From positions 558,001-622,000 of the forward strand of contig JAPWGK010000005.1 of the NCBI GenBank assembly GCA_029641185.1: a stretch of DNA of 64,000 nt, given 5' to 3'. A program made the translations under genes and the position numbers. Origin of the DNA: Pseudofabraea citricarpa (taxonomy: Eukaryota; Ascomycota; Leotiomycetes; Helotiales; Dermateaceae). The notes below the pieces were generated by a model. It did not search any database, was not told the DNA's origin, and saw only the letters and a list, made by a program, of their open reading frames with translations. Below, in pieces: positions 45,608-59,615 of this stretch. Within the stretch, counting starts at the first letter, position 1. Each line of letters opens with the position of its first letter.

Positions 45608-46130
45608 TTATTATTAAATCTACGAAGAATATTTTCGTATATATATACTAAAACGATAAAAACGTTTACTTTTATCTTAGGATTTACTCGTTTTTATTAG
45701 AAAGATACTTTTTTTCCTAAATCTAAAAGGCTACTAATTAAGTTATTTTTAAATTTAACTTAATTAATATATTTTTAATCCTCTAGAGCTTATAAGTAAT
45801 ATAAAAGTAGGTAGGAATTAACTAGTATTATATTTAGTAGCTAGATAAATAAGACTTTATAATTATTATATTTTACTTTTTATAACCTAGGATTATTAGC
45901 TTTTAATTAATCTCCCTAATTAACGTATCTTATATAATAGTTATATTTATTTATAAACTTAGGAATAAGTAATTCCTTTTATAATTAGTTCCTAAAAATA
46001 ATATATATTATTTTAGAGGAAGTTAAGATTTCCTTAGGCTTTTTTTATAATTAAATTATATATTCCTCTTCTAAAAATATAATTAATTAGAATAATATAA
46101 GTATATTATCCTTTTAATATAATAAGATTA
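45608..46130 (-). mobile_element. piggyBac-like transposase, C-terminal half of the catalytic domain
   Basis: Read on the minus strand from 46130, the frame gives KDNILILF, EEEYII, and then INKYNYYIRYVNQGDQLKAN, followed by NNYKVLFIQLLNIILVNSYL. The YN...VDxxDQ block and the following Trp/Leu-rich helix with an Asn-Ser-Tyr are the signature of DDE_Tnp_1_7 (piggyBac-like) transposases; here the VD Asp is Asn, consistent with G-to-A change. Gln, Trp and Arg codons are mutated to stops. Confidence 0.78.
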
Positions 46131-46421
46131 TATACTTGATTTTATTACTTTCTTTACTTTTATAAGAAGTTATTATTATCTTAGGTATTATTACGTAAAA
46201 GCTTTGCGAGTACTTTTTAAGCGCTCTAGGAATTATATACTATTATTTATATTTTACTAATATAATTAATTAATTACTTCTTTTATCTCCTACTTTTATA
46301 ACTATTAATTCGATTACTAAATATATCTTATATATAGTTATATATATTATATTAGTTACTAGTTATATTTATAGTATTATAAATTCGGATACGCCCTAAT
46401 ATTTATTATCTTATTATATTA
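46131..46421 (+). repeat. 5' LTR of the large Gypsy-type element
   Basis: 291 bp, aligned without gaps to 59325-59615 with mostly C/T and G/A differences by eye. It starts TATACTTGAT and ends TATTA; the TA ends fit TG...CA termini after RIP. A weak 13 bp similarity continues just upstream of both copies, so the start has a small uncertainty. The GATTA duplication decides for 46131. Confidence 0.8.
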
Positions 46422-49400
46422 ATAACCTACGTAGGGACTTTAAATAATAATAGACGTAAACTAGATCGTAACTTATAATATTAATATAATAAGCTTATTT
46501 AGTATTAACTTTTAATAATAAGCTAAGCTCTTAGAGTACTCGGAGTATAATTATATAATTACTAGTAAAAATAACTAGAAATATTAAAACCTGCGAATAT
46601 AATTAATTATTAAATATATAAGATATTAATCCGAGTTATTTTATAGGCTAGATACTTAATAATAAATATAAAAGATAATACTAGAGTACTTAGGAGATTA
46701 AGAACTTATAATAGATAATAAGTAATAATTAAAATAATACGATAATATAAAGGTTAAAGTTCTTAGGAAAGTAAAATAATTAGAATAATAAGAATATTAA
46801 AAGAATTAAGAACTTATAAAAAATAAGAGATAATTATAATTATAAGAATATATAACTTTAAGGGTTATCTAAAAGTACGTAGGTATATATATTATTAGAA
46901 CGTTAAGATTATTATCCGAATAATAAAAGTATATCTTTATAAGCCTTAGTTTAAACGAAAGATATAATATCCGGAGTTAAAAGAAGATTAAAAGAGATAT
47001 TATAATAATAAATATTAAGAAGACCCTAAGAACTAAAGACTAAAAGAATATAAGGCTTTAGTATTTTTATTTATAGATAATAGTTTTAAGAAATAATCTT
47101 AACCTTAGTATAAGTATAAAGCGAGTAATTATATTAAACTAAGCGAGGTCTTACTAAAAGCTTAGGCTAAGATAAAGGAGCTCCTAGTTAATACTAGTAA
47201 GTATAAATTATACTTAAAGCTAGAGAATATAAAAGGATAAGAGAAGTAATATATTATTATACTAGAAAAAAGATAAATAGTTAATTAGTCGTTCTTTTAT
47301 TTATTTTTAGTTTATTTTATTTAGTTAATTAATAAAATTTATATCGTTTATATTATTATTTATTTTCTAGTTAACTTTATAAGGTAGATATTATTTACGA
47401 TTTAATATAAGTATTCCCTTAGTTTATTAAGGTTATTATAAAGATTATATTTATTATAATAATATCTTAATAAGAAGATAATATCCTTAAGTTTAGATCT
47501 TAATTACCTCTTACTTATATTAAGTTTCTTATAATAATAAGTCTAATATAAAGAATATATAAGAATCAAAGTTATTCGCTTATCTAGTACTTAATTAAAA
47601 ATATAATACTAGGACTCTCTAAAACTTAGGACCTAGGTTCTAGAATATAAACGAAACTAAGTTTAAATACTTAAATAAGAAATTAATTATCTTAGAAAAG
47701 CCTAAGAGTAAGTAAGAAGTATAATATAACTAGTAAAATAAGAGTATAAAAGTAATAAAGCGGTAGCTACTTATTTCTAAGAAAGTTAATATAAAAAAAG
47801 TAAACCTTATATTATATCTAATTATAATATTAATTTTATCTTTCTAGAAATATACGATAAAAGTAAATAATAGAAACTTAAAAGTAAGGCTTTTTTATTT
47901 AGGTTATATTAATAAATATATATAATTCTAAGTTATTTCTTTTATATTTAATATTTTAATAATATAAGACTAAGAGGAATCTAATCTTATCTTATAACCT
48001 ACTCTTTAAAGTTATATATTACGTATATATAAAAAATAAACGTTTAAGTAAAGTAAAAGCCTTAGATATTTAGCTAGAAAGACTTTTACTTAGTTTTTCT
48101 AATTATTTTATAATTTATAACTTCTTATTATCTTATTTAATTCTCTCTTAATACTCGCTTAATATTTAACTTAAGCTTATATAACTTTAATCTAGTATTA
48201 TAATATCGTCTTAAGAACGCTCTCTTATTATTAACTTTTTTCTCTTACTTATTTCTTCTTATAAATAAAAATAAAAGAAGAAAAAAAAGCTTTTAATATT
48301 TTCTCTAGACTTATTAAGCTTAGGAATCTTACCTAGTATAAGTATTCCTAGTAAGAAAGGAAAATAAATAATTATTTAACCTAAGATAATATATAAAATT
48401 ATATAGGTTATTTTAAAGGTTCGTTCTTTTAGTTTTACTAGTATTCTTCTTTTTAAGAAAATAAAGACTACTAAATTTATTTAATATTATAAACGGATAA
48501 TACTTAATAAAAGTCTCTCTAATATAAAGCTAATTCTTAGATATCCTAACTATTATTACTTATTAGTTCGTTCTTATACTAAAGTATTAGATAATTTCGA
48601 GTAAAGAAATTAAATTATTTTTAAGGAAATATTCCTAGAAGAATAAGTTAATTATAACTCTAAGTAACTTTAATATATTATTAAGTTCTTAAATATTTTA
48701 GTTAATCGTCTAAAAGAAGATATAACTAAAATCTTAGAATTCCTAAAAATATATAAGCTAAGCTTTAAGCGACTACTTAGTAATAATTAACTAAGTTCTT
48801 ATAAATAAGTACGTAAGCTTCTCTTTAACCTTCCTAAAGATTATATTCTTATTATTATAAAAAAGAAGAAAATTAAGTATAATAAACTAAGAACTTTTAT
48901 ATTTACTAAGATCTATAAGTTTACTAAGACTCGTACCTAAGCTAAGAAGAATCTTATTTACTTACTTAAGTAAGATAATAATAATATTATTATTATTAAT
49001 AAGCTACTAGACTTCTAGCTATATAATAATCTAAATAAGACTTTTAACCCGATTATTCTTTTTATACTAGTAGTTAGTAACCTTATATAAACTATTATAA
49101 CCCTTAGTATAATACTTAGTAATATAATTATAAAAATACGAGCTTCTAAAGCGGCTCCTAATTATAATAAGATTAATAATATTATTAATATAATAGCTAA
49201 GATATTATTAGAAGATCGTATTACCTTTAAGATTATTATAATTAAGTACTAGAAAAAGAAAGATAAATTATTTATTATTACTAGTAAAAATAATATTAAA
49301 GTTAATATATTAGAGATTAAGTTTTATAATAATAAGCTAAAGCTACTTAAGTAATATAATAATTATAATATTAAAGAGGAGGTTAATAAGATATATTATA

Positions 49401-51989
49401 TAATAAAAGCGTATAATTATAAGTATAATTCGAGTTATATAATAAATATAAATCCTAATACTAGTATTTATATTAATACTTTATAAACTAGCTATTAATA
49501 GTTTAACTTTATAGATTAAGATCGTATTTATTAGTATTATAATAAGTACTTTTATTTCTCTAGTAATTACCTAATATTTACTTATTATATAAAGGTTAGA
49601 ATCGTTTATAAAAATAAAAGTAATAGCTAGGTATATCCTAGACTTATAAGATCTGATTTAATATCTTTTTAAAAGGCTAAGATATCTTAAGATATCTTTA
49701 CTAAAGAGTAATATTTATATTATAATAATAATAAGATCTTTTATTATAATCGATTTAAGGTATTTTAGCTTAAAAAAAATATAAAAACTAAATCTAATAT
49801 TAATATTAAGGCGAGTAAACGTAAGCTTACTAAGATCCGTAAACGTAAGAAAAAAGATATTATAACTAGCTTTATTAGTATATAAGATAATATTATAGCT
49901 TTCTAGTATATAATACTAGTTATTAAATTTAAAGAAAAGCTAGATTCCTATTATTAGTTATAGCTAATTATAATAAGTAAAAATAATAAGATTAAATAAA
50001 TTATACTTAATATTCTTATTATTACGCTTATAAGCCTAAGGGATATCCTAGTAATTACTAACGCTTCTAAGAAAACTAAGTTAAATATAAGTATCTAAAA
50101 GAATACTAAGAAGCTAAAGAAAACTATTAAGTTTATTATTCTAGTATTTAAAATTATAAATTTAAATATTTTAGAGTAAGTATTTTATTAACACGAACTA
50201 ATTAATACTAAGATATCTAGGTATAATAAGAAACTCCTAAGTACTTAGGGAATTTTTATTAAGAACTTAATATAACTAGGCCTAAATAATAATAAGATCT
50301 TAGAGGCTACTAAAGCTAAGAAAAAGAAAGAATATAAGTCTTATATCTTATAAGCTAAGATACTTAAAATATAATATATAATTATAAATTAGACGATTAT
50401 ACTTACGTATAAATAAGCTTTTATTTTTAATTAAATAAACCTAGCTTAAGTTATAAGAATTAATTACTACTAACTTCTAAGTAATACGGTTTAAATTAAT
50501 ATATTAAAGATTAGGAAGCTAAGACTTTATATAAGTATAAGCTTCCTTATATAAAATATAATTACTAGAGTTAATATTTTATTATATTATATTAATAACT
50601 TATATTTACTAGTTATTATTTATAGCTATAATAATTAGAAGTTAATATAAGTAATAAATATAATAAATATAAGTACTAAGATTAATATTATAACTTATAA
50701 TATCTAGAGAAAAGCTAGCCTTAGTATTAGGAAAAAAAAGAACCTTATAACTATTAATTATAAGAGGACGTCTTAAGTAATTCTTAGGGTTTATAATAAT
50801 ATATAACTAGATATTAGTAGTATATAAGTAACCTTATATATTTACGTGATATAATAATTAGATTATAGCTTAGTACTTAAGTAATCTTTTATATATAAGA
50901 TAAAAGTAAACTTAGAATAAAACTTAAAAAAAGATTATAAGATATAAATTATAGCTAATAATAATATTAGTAGGATCGAGCTTTTATATTTTCGTATTAT
51001 TACTTATAGATTTAAGACCTAAATAATATAATAATAAGATCTAGAAGATAACTCGAATTCTAGAAATAACTTAGAAAACTAGGTATTAATTTATTATAAG
51101 AGAAATAAGTTAGGAAATATATAAATAAATCTCTCGAATATATATAAGGAATCTTACTAAAAAAGGAAGAAAATAAGCTTAATATAAGAAAAATAATAAA
51201 AGGCTATAATATACTTGTAAATATAAACGCGAATAAAAAGGCTAATATTTTATTACGTTTATTATTAAGATAAAAGAAATATAAGAAGATTCGAGAAATA
51301 CTTAAGCTAAGTTATAAGCTTAAGAAAGTCTTCTTAGTTAATACTCTAAGACTTAAGAAAGCTTAATAAATACTTACTAGAAGCTTACTAAGTATTCTAT
51401 TAGTTTTCTTAGAGATCTTAATACTAGAAAATAAGCCTAAGATACCTAAGGATAAAAGAATAATAAAAGTAATTTTATAAAGTTTTTTCTTCCTAAAAAG
51501 CGGTTTATATATTATTAGTCTTAAAAGATTATTAAGATTATAAGTATTTTATAAAAATATAATACTCTCTCCTTTTAAGATAAAATACGAAAGAAAAGTC
51601 TCGACTTTTTATAAGCGAAAGACCTAAAAAATAAGACTTATAAATCTTAGAGAAGATATAAGAATTAAGTTATTTAGTCTTAATAATTAGAAGGAAGTTA
51701 TTAAGTTAATAAAAAAGCTATTACTTATTCTAGGTTCTTATAATAACTAGTTCGAGCCTTAATATATAAAGTTTCCGAAAAGCTAAAAACTTATACTAAA
51801 AAGAATATAAAGCTTATTTATAAGTAATATATTAATCTTAAAAAAGAAAGAAATATTCTAAGAGATATTTTATAATAAGAAAAAAGTATTTTTATTTAAT
51901 TAATTAGAGAAAAAACTTATAAAGCTAAAGGTTACTAAGTTATAAGAGATTAAGATAATATTATATAAAGTATAATAAATATAAAACTT

Positions 51990-53350
51990 TCTAATTACTA
52001 AGAGGCTTTATAAGATTATATATAAGATAATAAGCGAGCGTATTACTAATAATATACTAGAAAGTTATTATAAGCCGTATAAAAACTTATAATTTCTAGT
52101 TATAAAGGAAAAGCCGAATAAGTATAAACTCGTAGGCGTAATTATAAAGTATAATATAATAATAATTAGAGATATTAACCTTTCTTTATTAGTAGATTCT
52201 TTTATAAAAAAGTTTATATACCTTTAGATTATTAGCTTAATCGATTTATTTTCTAGTTATAATTAGATTTTATTAGTTAAATAAAATAAAGATTTAATTA
52301 CTTTCTTTATAGATAATATTAAATTACTAAAAGCTATTACTCTTATATAAGGCGCGATAAATTTAATAGCTTAGTTCGTATATATTATATCTAAAGTATT
52401 TTTTTCCCTAAATTCTTATATTACTAAATTATTTCTTAATAATATTAGTATTAAAAGACCTTGTTTATAATATAATAATAAAAAAGTTCTTCTAGGAATT
52501 TAGTAATTTATAATAAAATATATATAAAACCTTAGTAAGATATTACTTAAACTTAAGAGAATAAGTTTAATTATTAGTCTTAAGTCTAAGTTTTATATAA
52601 AAGATATTAAAATTATTAGATTCGTTTATAATTCTAAGAATAAATCGCTTATTAATATAAAGATTATAAAACTAATTAATTAGCTAAATCTAACTAATAT
52701 AAAAGAGGTTCGTATTTTCTTAGGGATTTATATATATTATTATATCTAGGTTAAAATCTTTATACTTATTATAAAATTATTATATAGTTTATTAAAAAAG
52801 AATATAATATTTAAGTAAGATAAGAGATACTAGAGAGCTAAACTAAAGCTTATTAAGACGTTAATAAAAGCTTCTTATCTTATTATAATTAATTATAAGC
52901 TTAAAGTAAGAATAATTTATATTATTATTAATATAAGTTTAGATAACTAGAAAGATATATTCTTATAAGATAATAAAAATAAGAAGAAATATCTAAGTAA
53001 ATATAAGTTAAGGATATAAAATATAATTAAGCGTAATTATAATATTATTAAACGTAAGTATAAAGATATTCTTAAGATACTTAAGAAAATAAAAGAGTAT
53101 ATTATTAGAATATATTTTATTCTTAAGATAAATACTAATATACTTATTACTTAGCTTAATAATATTACTTTAAATATACCTAATATATTATTAATAAAAT
53201 AAATTACCTAAATTCGGTTATTTAACTTTAAGATCGTATATATACCTAATAAAAAGAATAAAGTTATAGATATATTATCTTATTATCTTATTATAAAAGA
53301 GAAACTCGAAAATAAAAAGTAAGAAAAAAAGATTAATAATTATATTATCT
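51990..53350 (+). pseudogene. reverse transcriptase and RNase H relic of the large element
   Basis: One plus-strand frame reads FLVIKEKPNKYKLVGVI and IIIIRDINLSLLVDSFIKKF, then LIDLFSSYN (catalytic-strand region), IFLGIYIYYYI (the connection segment), then RNase H-like IIYIIINISLDN, KRKYKDILKILKKIKEYI, INTNILIT and FKIVYIPNKKNKVIDILS. The last two blocks match the end of RNase H in Gypsy elements (VxYVPGKxNxVADxLS). Stops occur at former Gln and Trp codons. Confidence 0.75.
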
Positions 53351-53529
53351 TTTAACTTAGCTTTCTTTAAATAATACTTATTTCGAGATCTTATACTCGC
53401 CCGAATACTAAAATAAGTATTATCCTCTAGGGTAAATAAAGTCTTAAGTCGAAATAAATTATAATATTTCTTATAACTCTTAAGAAACTAACTAATATTA
53501 GAGACGAAAAATAATTAGTATTTTAATAA

Positions 53530-54800
53530 TATATTATAAGATTCTAAGTATACTAAAGCGTATTATAATAAAGACTTACTAGGAGTAGGTATAAACGATA
53601 TATTATTAATAATCTAAAAGAATAAGTAAGTATTATTAAGGACTTATATAATAGAGAAGTATATAAGAAATAAGAGATAATATATACGAAGATAATAGAA
53701 TATTACTTCTAGAAGAGATATTATAAGTAAATAAAAGTATATATAATATTATATCCCTAGTATTAATTTAGGTTATATAATATTACTTATAAGATAATCT
53801 ATATAACTAAAGTATTATATATATATTATAAATAATATCTAGATATTATTAATCTCCTATTAAATATAAGGAAGTCTTTTATTATTAATATATATAAGAA
53901 GATATTAGGTATAATTATAAGGCGTATTATTTTTAAGGTAAACTCTACTTATATTATTACTTTTATTAAAAAGAATATTCTTTATATCTATAATATATTT
54001 AAGATCCTTATTATTAATAAAAAGCCTAAGAACTAGGGAAGCTTTAATAATCTTATATCTAAGCTCGAGTTTATTAAGATATAAGTAAGTACTTATAATC
54101 CTTATACTTAAGGCTTAATTAAAAGAAGTTATTTTAATATAAAAGTAATTTTCTCTAAGATTATAAATAAGATATTTAAGAATTAACTAAGGTATATTAA
54201 GAAAGTTTATTTTATAAATAATATTATAATAAGAGCTTTTATAAGATTTATTACGTTTTATTTATAGTTTAGCTTTAAGATTATACTTATTATTAAAAGC
54301 AAGTATCTAATATAATAATATCTAAGGTAAAATCTAATTAAGAAGATAAATAAAAAGTTTTTAATTATTTTACGTATTAAGTAACTCGAAATTTATAATA
54401 AATATATACTAGAGGTCTTACTAATAAAATAATATAAACGCTAAGAATCGAAAGAAGCTATTAACTATAATTATATCTTATAAAAAAAACTACTCCTTAA
54501 AAAAGATATTATTCTTATATTTAATATTATACGAGAAGCTAATATATTAAAATAATAAGCGCTTAATTTTAGGTAGAAAGACTTATATATAATTTTAAAG
54601 GCTAATAATAAAAAGAATACTTATTAGCTTAGTAAAATAAATATAACTTCTTTTTATAGTATTTATATAAGATATAAATTAAAGAAATTTATTTAAAGAA
54701 AAGATATTTATATTCTTACTAATAATATTAAGCTTTCTAAAAACGAGATTATTATTAGAATACTAATATATTTAGATCTTAGAGACCCTAATAAGCTTTT
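53530..54800 (+). pseudogene. integrase relic of the large element
   Basis: The frame reads TYNPYTQGLIKRSYFNI (from the Pro-x-x-x-Gly...E-R block that carries the catalytic Glu region), then a Trp/Arg-rich relic and FRFITFYL, and finally a GPY-like tail TYQLSKINITSFYSIYIRYK. Upstream, IITFIKKNILYIYN and FNNLISKLEFIKI precede it as expected for the core. Confidence 0.68.
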
Positions 54801-55699
54801 ACTAAGTCTTAAGATAAAGCTTACTAGTAATTTACCTAGTCTTTTAAAAGTATTTATATAACTATAAGAGTAGCCTAATAATCCTAGGCTAACTTCTTAA
54901 GTATTAGCTAGGATAAGTTAGTAAGATAATATATAGGAAATCTCTTTAGAGAAAGCTAATAATAATAAGATTAATATAATCGTTAAAAATACTAAAAAAG
55001 AAGCGCTAAAAAGAGCTCTTATTACGCGATCCTAAGTAATTATATAAGCTACTCGTATAAAAGAGATTTTTAGATAATAAAAACTTAATAAATAATAAGA
55101 ATTAATTTTATATAAAAAAAAGCTAATAATAATAATAAGATAAGAAATTAATTATAATATACTAATAATAATACGTAAAAGACTAAAAGTAAAATACTTC
55201 TTTCTAGGGTATCTTTTTTATTTACGGCTTAATTTATAATATTTTAATATCTAGTATTTTAAAAAAAGAATTATATTCGGTTTAAGATTTAAATATCTTT
55301 TAATAGCTTCTCTTATTTAATATTTTACTAATAAATTTCCTTTTATATTATTATTATTATTTTTATATATTATTCGTTTAAGTTTAATTTTATTTTCTTA
55401 ATTTAAGTATTATTTCTTTGTTTAAATTTCTTTTCTATAATTAGGGGACGACTAATATATAAGAGGAAAAAAAAGAAAATCCTTAAATTATAAAAAGTCT
55501 TTTAGGGATTAGAAGTTATAATAAGATTCTAGGAGTTTTTACTAAGTATATATTAAGTATTCTAGGTATTATTAATAAGTTTACTTAGGTAATTCTTTAA
55601 ATAATTTTAAATAAAATTTATATAAATATAAGATACGAATATTATAAATTATTAAGTAGAATAATATTTTAATTTTATAAGTATAAATTTATTTATTTA

Positions 55700-58400
55700 T
55701 TTAAACGTATAATTATATATAAGACTAAGTATCAAAAAATAAGAATTTTAAACCTAGAAATAATTTATTATTATAAACGCTTAAGTAAAAACTTTATAAG
55801 AGTAAAATATAAAAGGATTTCTTACTAGGATTCCTAGATTATATATAAAATCTCCTTAGTAAACTTCTTAAATTTATTAAAGTTATTATAAAGATAGATT
55901 AATTTATCTTAATTATTATTATTACTAGGTTTAATAAAAGTAATAATAAAGGTAAATATAAGGATAATAATAGTAAAAGTATTAGTAATAAGCTTCTTCT
56001 TTATACGATTAGCTTTCTTAAGGACTTCTAAAGTCTTATTATACTTTTCGTAAGCTTTATAAAGCTTTAAGTAACTCTTAGGAAATAATAGAAAATCCTT
56101 CTTATAAAAGCGATTATAAATTACTAGTATAATTTATTTTAAATCGCACGTAATATTAACTAAAATCTAGAAGTTACTTAAGTATTTATCTAATCTCTTA
56201 GTTATTTTATCCTTTTTATTCTTAGTATTATAAAAGTAATATAATATAAATACCTTATTTCGAATCTTAAGAATAAAGATATTTAGCTTATTAAGGTACT
56301 TAGGCTAAGATAATATTAGCTAAGATTATATAAGTTAGAAATAAATTACTTATACGAATATAATACTTTAAGTAATTAGAACTAATAATATAAGAATAAT
56401 ATCTATTACCTAAAAGATAAGAATAATTAAGTAATATAATAGGTATAAAAAAGGCTCTCTTAATATAAAGAGAATATAAAAACGGTTTTATAAGAGCTTT
56501 TAGCTTTCTAGAAGATAATAAAAAAATAAAGGTAATATTAAAAGTATTATAATATAATCGCTTTAAAAGTAAAAAAATTTAATTATTATTAGGACTAAAA
56601 GAACGCTTTAAAGTATTCTTTAGGTATATAAGGATCCCTTACTAAGAGTATATTTTACTAGGTAAGGAAATAAAAAGGATTCTTTTTTTTCTTCTTCTTC
56701 CTAGTTATTATCTTTATTATAAGAATCGCTATTAATATTTATACTTATATCCTTAGCTTATTAATTAATAGCTTTATTAATACGATTAAAGTCGCTAGTA
56801 TTAAAAAGATTAATATCTTTATTAATTAAAAGAATAATAATATTCTTAAAAGTACTTATATTATTCTTTAGATTTATAACTAGATTTTTTAAAGTTATAA
56901 CTTTATTATTTTTTTCCTTAGCTTATAAAAGTAGGCGTAACTTAACCTAATAATATAACTACTTATATTTCTCGACTAAAATATTAGATTAATCTCCTCC
57001 TAATTTAATTAAAGTAATAGGTAATATAATCCTAGTATTAGAAGTAAAAGACTAAGTTAAAGCTCGACTTTATAATCGAGTCTAATAACTAGGAGTTAGA
57101 ATACTAGTAGATAAAAAGCTTATATTACTTAATAATTAATTATCTTTTAACTTAGGAGTTACTAGAATAATCTTCTTAATTATAAAATCTAAGTATTATT
57201 CTAAACTATAAACTTAATCTTCTAAGATAATATCTATAAACTTTAGAAGCTTCTTTTAAATAAACTTAAGATTACTAGTAATAACTTTCTTCTTTTAATA
57301 AATATAAAATAAGTTCTTTATATTATATATTAAGTTTTATAAATACTTAGTTAATATTTAGTAAGGTCTTATTAAGTAAAAGAATAAACTTACTAGAAGA
57401 TAATTAATAAACTAGAGCTTTTTTTCTTACTTTTTAGTACGAAGGCTCTTTTATAAAGCTAAGATCTTCTTTAAACGATTATAAAGATACTTTCTTATCT
57501 TTAACTTATTTTTATTTAAGAAATTAAATAAGATATTAAGTATAATTTCTTTCTTATCTTCCTAACTTAGAACTTTCTCCTAAGACTAGAGTTAATAGCC
57601 GGATAATAAATAATAAGGCTAAGGAACTTATAAAAGTAGGCGTAAGTTTTATAAAAGTAATATAATAAGACTTATAAATAATAATTAGATAATTATAATA
57701 TTCTAGTAAAAGATTTCAAGTATTATTAGGTAAATCTAATTTATAATACGCGTCTTTTAGTACCTAAAACAAGTTTTTTTCTAGAAATATATTATATAAA
57801 ACTTTAAAAATAAAAGCTATTATTTTATTTTTATTATTAAGTATATTAAATAAGAAGTAATTATACTCTAGAGTTATAAGAGTCTTAGCTTATTATTAGG
57901 TTATTTTACTAATAGCCTTTTATTTTATAGGTTATATATTCTTAGGATTATTAGAAATAACCGAATTATTAAAGATAAAAAGATATTTAAGTAAGCCTAG
58001 CTTTATATAAAGTTTATACTAATATTTTATTACTAGCTTAAAGATAACTTATCGTTTAATAAGATAAAGCTTATCCTTAAGCTTATTAAGAGTATTATAT
58101 AAGGTAATAAAATCCGAGGGTATTAGAACTAAGTTAAAGTATACGCTTACTAACTTATTAGTATTTATAATTATTTTTTTTTCTAGGATAAAGATAATCT
58201 ATATAAAAGTTAGCTTAGGCCTAGATATAATAATTTAAGGTATATACTTATTTAAAGTAATAAGTATCCTTATAATTACTTAGCGTATAAAATACCTTAA
58301 TAAAATATTACTTATCTTTTATAAGGTAATCTAGTAAAATTTTCGTAAAGCGAGATAAAATAAAAAACTTATATAAAAGGATACTAGTATATACGCTATC
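55700..58400 (-). pseudogene. unidentified relic reading frame antisense to the large Gypsy element
   Basis: On the minus strand a frame with unusually few stops runs through much of this span, for example RILITLNKYIP*IIISRPK, LEKKIIINTNKLVSVYFNLV, LIPSDFITLYNTLNKLKDKL. Stops are mostly TAA/TAG where Gln or Trp would fit. I do not recognise the protein. It may be an extra antisense gene carried by the element, or a further nested insertion whose ends I cannot see. Frame boundaries are approximate. Confidence 0.45.
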
Positions 58401-59324
58401 TTTTATTATAATAATAAGTCCCTATATTTAGTATAAGCGCTTATAATTAATTATACGAACCTTTATCGAGCTCTTATAAAAGATAATAAGAGGAAAAAGA
58501 ATAAACTTATTATATTAAAATAATTTATAACTAGTTTCTTAAGAATAAGATTAAGAGTTTTATACTTAGATTAAGGCTATAATATAAGGAATAATTAGTA
58601 TAAAGATAGATTAATATATATTACTAACTTATATAATAAGGTTAATAATAAATAATTTAAGAACTAGGGACGAAGATTATAAAAAGACTTACTAGGTTTA
58701 AAAGAAGAGAAATAAATATATTAGAGATCGAAAGAAAAGAATAATAAAAACTTAGTAGGATATTATAAAGTTAAAGTTATAAAGGTATTTTATTTTAGTT
58801 CGAATAAAGAAAATAAAGGAATTTATAGGTAAAAGACGATTCGGCTAGAATATCTTTTTTTTATATAATAAAAGATAAGTATTATAATTATAATTAAAAG
58901 GAAGAATATAATATTAAATTAATCTTTAGAAAGTAAGGATAATAAATATTAGAGTTTATAATATATCTAAAAAAAAAAAAAAGAGAATTATAACTTTATA
59001 TCTTAAGTTAAAGGATTTTTTATAATTAAAATACTTGGTTTTATACTAAGAGTAATAATTCCTATAAGAAATCCGAGCTAAAAATAACTTAACCGGTTAT
59101 TAGGAGTATTTATTAGAGGAATACGAGTTTATTTATTATAAGAGAAAAGCGATCTAAGAGTTATAAGGTTATCTTTTAGGAGATAATTAAAAGAGCGGAT
59201 TATAATAGCCTAGAGTTATAAGAAATATATACCTTATATTTTAACTTTAATTTATTAAAAATAAAGGATACCTAATAGTATTATAAGAAAGACTATTATA
59301 TAAGAGACGAATATAATAAGGTTA

Positions 59325-59615
59325 TATACTCGATTTTATTACTTTCTTTACTTTTATAAGAAGTTATTATTACCTTAGGTATTATTACGTAAGGGCTTTA
59401 TAAATACTTTTTAAGCGTTCTAGGAGTTATATATTATTATTTATACTTTACTAATATAATTAATTAATTACTTCTTTTATCTCTTACCTTTATAATTATT
59501 AATTCGATTACTAAATATACCTTATATATAATTATATATATTATATCGGTTACTAGTTACGTTTATAATATTATAAATTCAAATACGCCCTAATATTTAT
59601 TATCTTATTATACTA
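59325..59615 (+). repeat. 3' LTR of the large Gypsy-type element
   Basis: 291 bp, partner of 46131-46421. It begins TATACTCGAT, ends TACTA and is followed directly by the GATTA target duplication. Confidence 0.8.

Larger units (their letters stand above)
46131..59615 (+). mobile_element. large RIP-degraded Ty3/Gypsy-type LTR retrotransposon, 13.5 kb
   Basis: Two 291 bp direct repeats (46131-46421 and 59325-59615) bound the element, with GATTA on both sides (46126-46130 and 59616-59620). Plus-strand order: a Gag-like region around 47.6-49.6 kb, reverse transcriptase about 52.0-52.8 kb, RNase H about 52.8-53.35 kb, and integrase about 53.5-54.8 kb. RT before integrase makes it Ty3/Gypsy type. 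About 4.5 kb between the integrase and the 3' LTR is extra; it holds a relic frame on the opposite strand. At 13.5 kb it is well above the usual 5-8 kb of fungal Gypsy elements. Frame continuity of the host transposase after removing it supports the stated ends. Confidence 0.82.

Noticed and set aside
46118..46130. LTR of the large element starting 13 bp further upstream
   Set aside because: The similarity continues weakly, but only a start at 46131 gives matching GATTA duplications and restores the interrupted transposase frame.
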